Below are positions 63,258 to 64,000 of a DNA stretch of 64,000 nt, piece by piece (position 1 is the first letter of the stretch; each line of letters opens with the position of its first letter). The notes below the pieces were generated by a model. It saw nothing but the letters and a program-made list of their open reading frames with translations. It had not been told where the DNA came from and searched no databases. The position numbers and the translations under genes are program-made. Source of the stretch: Bradyrhizobium sp. CCBAU 53340 (lineage in GTDB: Bacteria > Pseudomonadota > Alphaproteobacteria > Rhizobiales > Xanthobacteraceae); assembly GCF_015291645.1 (NCBI RefSeq), contig NZ_CP030055.1:806001-870000 (forward strand). The letters run 5' to 3'.

Positions 63258-63359
63258 GTCATGCCCCGGCTTGACCGGGGCATCCAGTACGCCGCGGCCT
63301 CTCGGTTCTATCACAATCGTTTCGGAGTACTGGATCGCCCGGTCAAGCCGGGCGATGAC
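63258..63359. repeat. BIME-like double hairpin, copy 5 (variant)
   Basis: Left arm ATGCCCCGGCTTGACCGGGG then CATCCAGTAC; right arm GTACTGGATCGCCCGGTCAA then GCCGGGCGATGAC. The stem bases differ from copies 1-4, but each arm is still a perfect hairpin. It separates the convergent truA and dapE genes. Confidence 0.88.
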
Positions 63360-63386
63360 AGCGGAATGCTTGGCGAAGACTGCGCC

Positions 63387-64000
63387 CTACCCAAAATACC
63401 GCGTCAGTATCCCGCGATACACCTTGGTCAGCTTCTCCAGATCCGTCACCGGCACGCGCTCGTTGATCTGGTGCATGGTCTGGCCGACCAGGCCGAATTC
63501 GATCACTGGGCAATAGCTCGAGATGAAACGGGCATCCGAGGTGCCGCCTGAGGTCGACAGCTCAGGCTTGCGGCCCGTCACCTCTTCGATCGCCGACACC
63601 GCAAGGTCAGTGAACGGGCCCGGCTTGGTCACGAATACGTTGGAGTTCGATGGCTCCCAGACGATGCGGGCCTTGATGCGGTTGCCGCAGGCTTTGGCGA
63701 GGCGCGCCTCGACCAGCTCGCGCAAGGATGCTTGCGTATGGTTGTCGTTGTAGCGGATGTTGAATCTGGCGCGGGCCTCGCCGGGGATGACGTTGAACGC
63801 CTTGTTGCCGACGTCGACCGAGACGAATTCCAGATTGGAGGCCTGGAACTGCGCGCTGCCGTTGTCGAGCGGCTCGTCCGAGATCGCCACGATCAACCGC
63901 GAAATATCCGGCACGGGGTTGGCCGCGCGGTGCGGATAGGCCACATGGCCTTGCACGCCGTCGACGACGAGCGTGCCCGATTGCGAGCCGCGGCGGCCGA
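63387..64000 (-). CDS. dapE: Succinyl-diaminopimelate desuccinylase (5' end beyond window)
   Basis: About 204 C-terminal residues are visible; the start lies beyond 64000. [20 protein letters not shown] covers the end of the dimerisation domain and its conserved His; [20 protein letters not shown] and [12 protein letters not shown] with a metal-binding segment near the C-terminus are typical of DapE. The enzyme splits N-succinyl-LL-diaminopimelate in lysine and peptidoglycan synthesis. The stop is at 63387. Confidence 0.95.
   Translation of the reverse strand, partial: GRRGSQSGTLVVDGVQGHVAYPHRAANPVPDISRLIVAISDEPLDNGSAQFQASNLEFVSVDVGNKAFNVIPGEARARFNIRYNDNHTQASLRELVEARLAKACGNRIKARIVWEPSNSNVFVTKPGPFTDLAVSAIEEVTGRKPELSTSGGTSDARFISSYCPVIEFGLVGQTMHQINERVPVTDLEKLTKVYRGILTRYFG

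Noticed and set aside
1-64000. tRNA genes, rRNA genes, intact insertion sequences or prophage genes
   Set aside because: No conserved T-loop with acceptor pairing, rRNA segment, transposase, integrase or phage structural gene was seen when reading both strands; only the GIY-YIG element is mobile-like.

Overview
The window is a GC-rich, gene-dense piece of an alphaproteobacterial chromosome, most likely Bradyrhizobium or a close relative in the Nitrobacteraceae. Pointers are the chvI-chvG-hprK-EIIA-HPr cluster beside ATP-type pckA (a Hyphomicrobiales arrangement), a DUF2865 protein, HugZ-like and cysteine-rich-repeat secreted proteins, and many intergenic palindromic repeats of the kinds common in Bradyrhizobium. 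No tRNA, rRNA, CRISPR, intact insertion sequence or symbiosis genes were seen. The genus call is inference from gene content, not from a search.

Layout. 1-8200 is accessory: two TPR proteins, small secreted or membrane proteins, an SRPBCC protein, a Tat-exported hydrolase, an Asp/Glu racemase, a LuxR-type regulator, and about 800 bp of decayed DNA holding a gene remnant. 8200-21400 is core: lepA, a GT39 membrane glycosyltransferase, the nitrogen-type PTS/HprK proteins (ptsH, EIIA, hprK) joined by 4-bp overlaps to chvG and following chvI, then a HugZ-like protein, a secreted TPR-CHAT protein, and pckA. 21400-36500 holds a thioesterase, glycogen phosphorylase, a degraded GIY-YIG nuclease inside a perfect 33-bp inverted repeat, pyrE, a YfcG-like glutathione transferase, a LysE exporter, polA with an FMN reductase, and a LysR/quinone-reductase divergent pair. 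36600-46600 holds UDP-glucose dehydrogenase, HrpB helicase, a retropepsin-like protease, phosphomannomutase, a sterol-desaturase-like enzyme, small secreted proteins and a two-component system.

46600-54200 has two minus-strand operons. One is HIT-nudC-pfkB-Lrp. The other is an amino-acid-type ABC transporter (binding protein, permease, ATPase) joined by overlapping codons to an SDR-like protein and an enolase-superfamily enzyme, which looks like uptake and conversion of one small amino-acid-like substrate. 54300-64000 is housekeeping: SRP RNA, dnaX-ybaB-recR, an AmpG-type permease, rmuC, def, fmt-truA, and a 3'-terminal part of dapE cut by the window edge.

The most unusual material lies between genes. 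At least twelve composite palindromic elements fall into several families. Five belong to one family in which each arm is its own hairpin and changes are compensated within the arm. One element carries a GIY-YIG remnant between perfect inverted copies of the repeat, suggesting a possible link between small GIY-YIG nucleases and repeat spread. Several core proteins also lack expected residues: PolA (proofreading site), DnaX (zinc-module cysteines) and the SDR (Tyr-Lys dyad).
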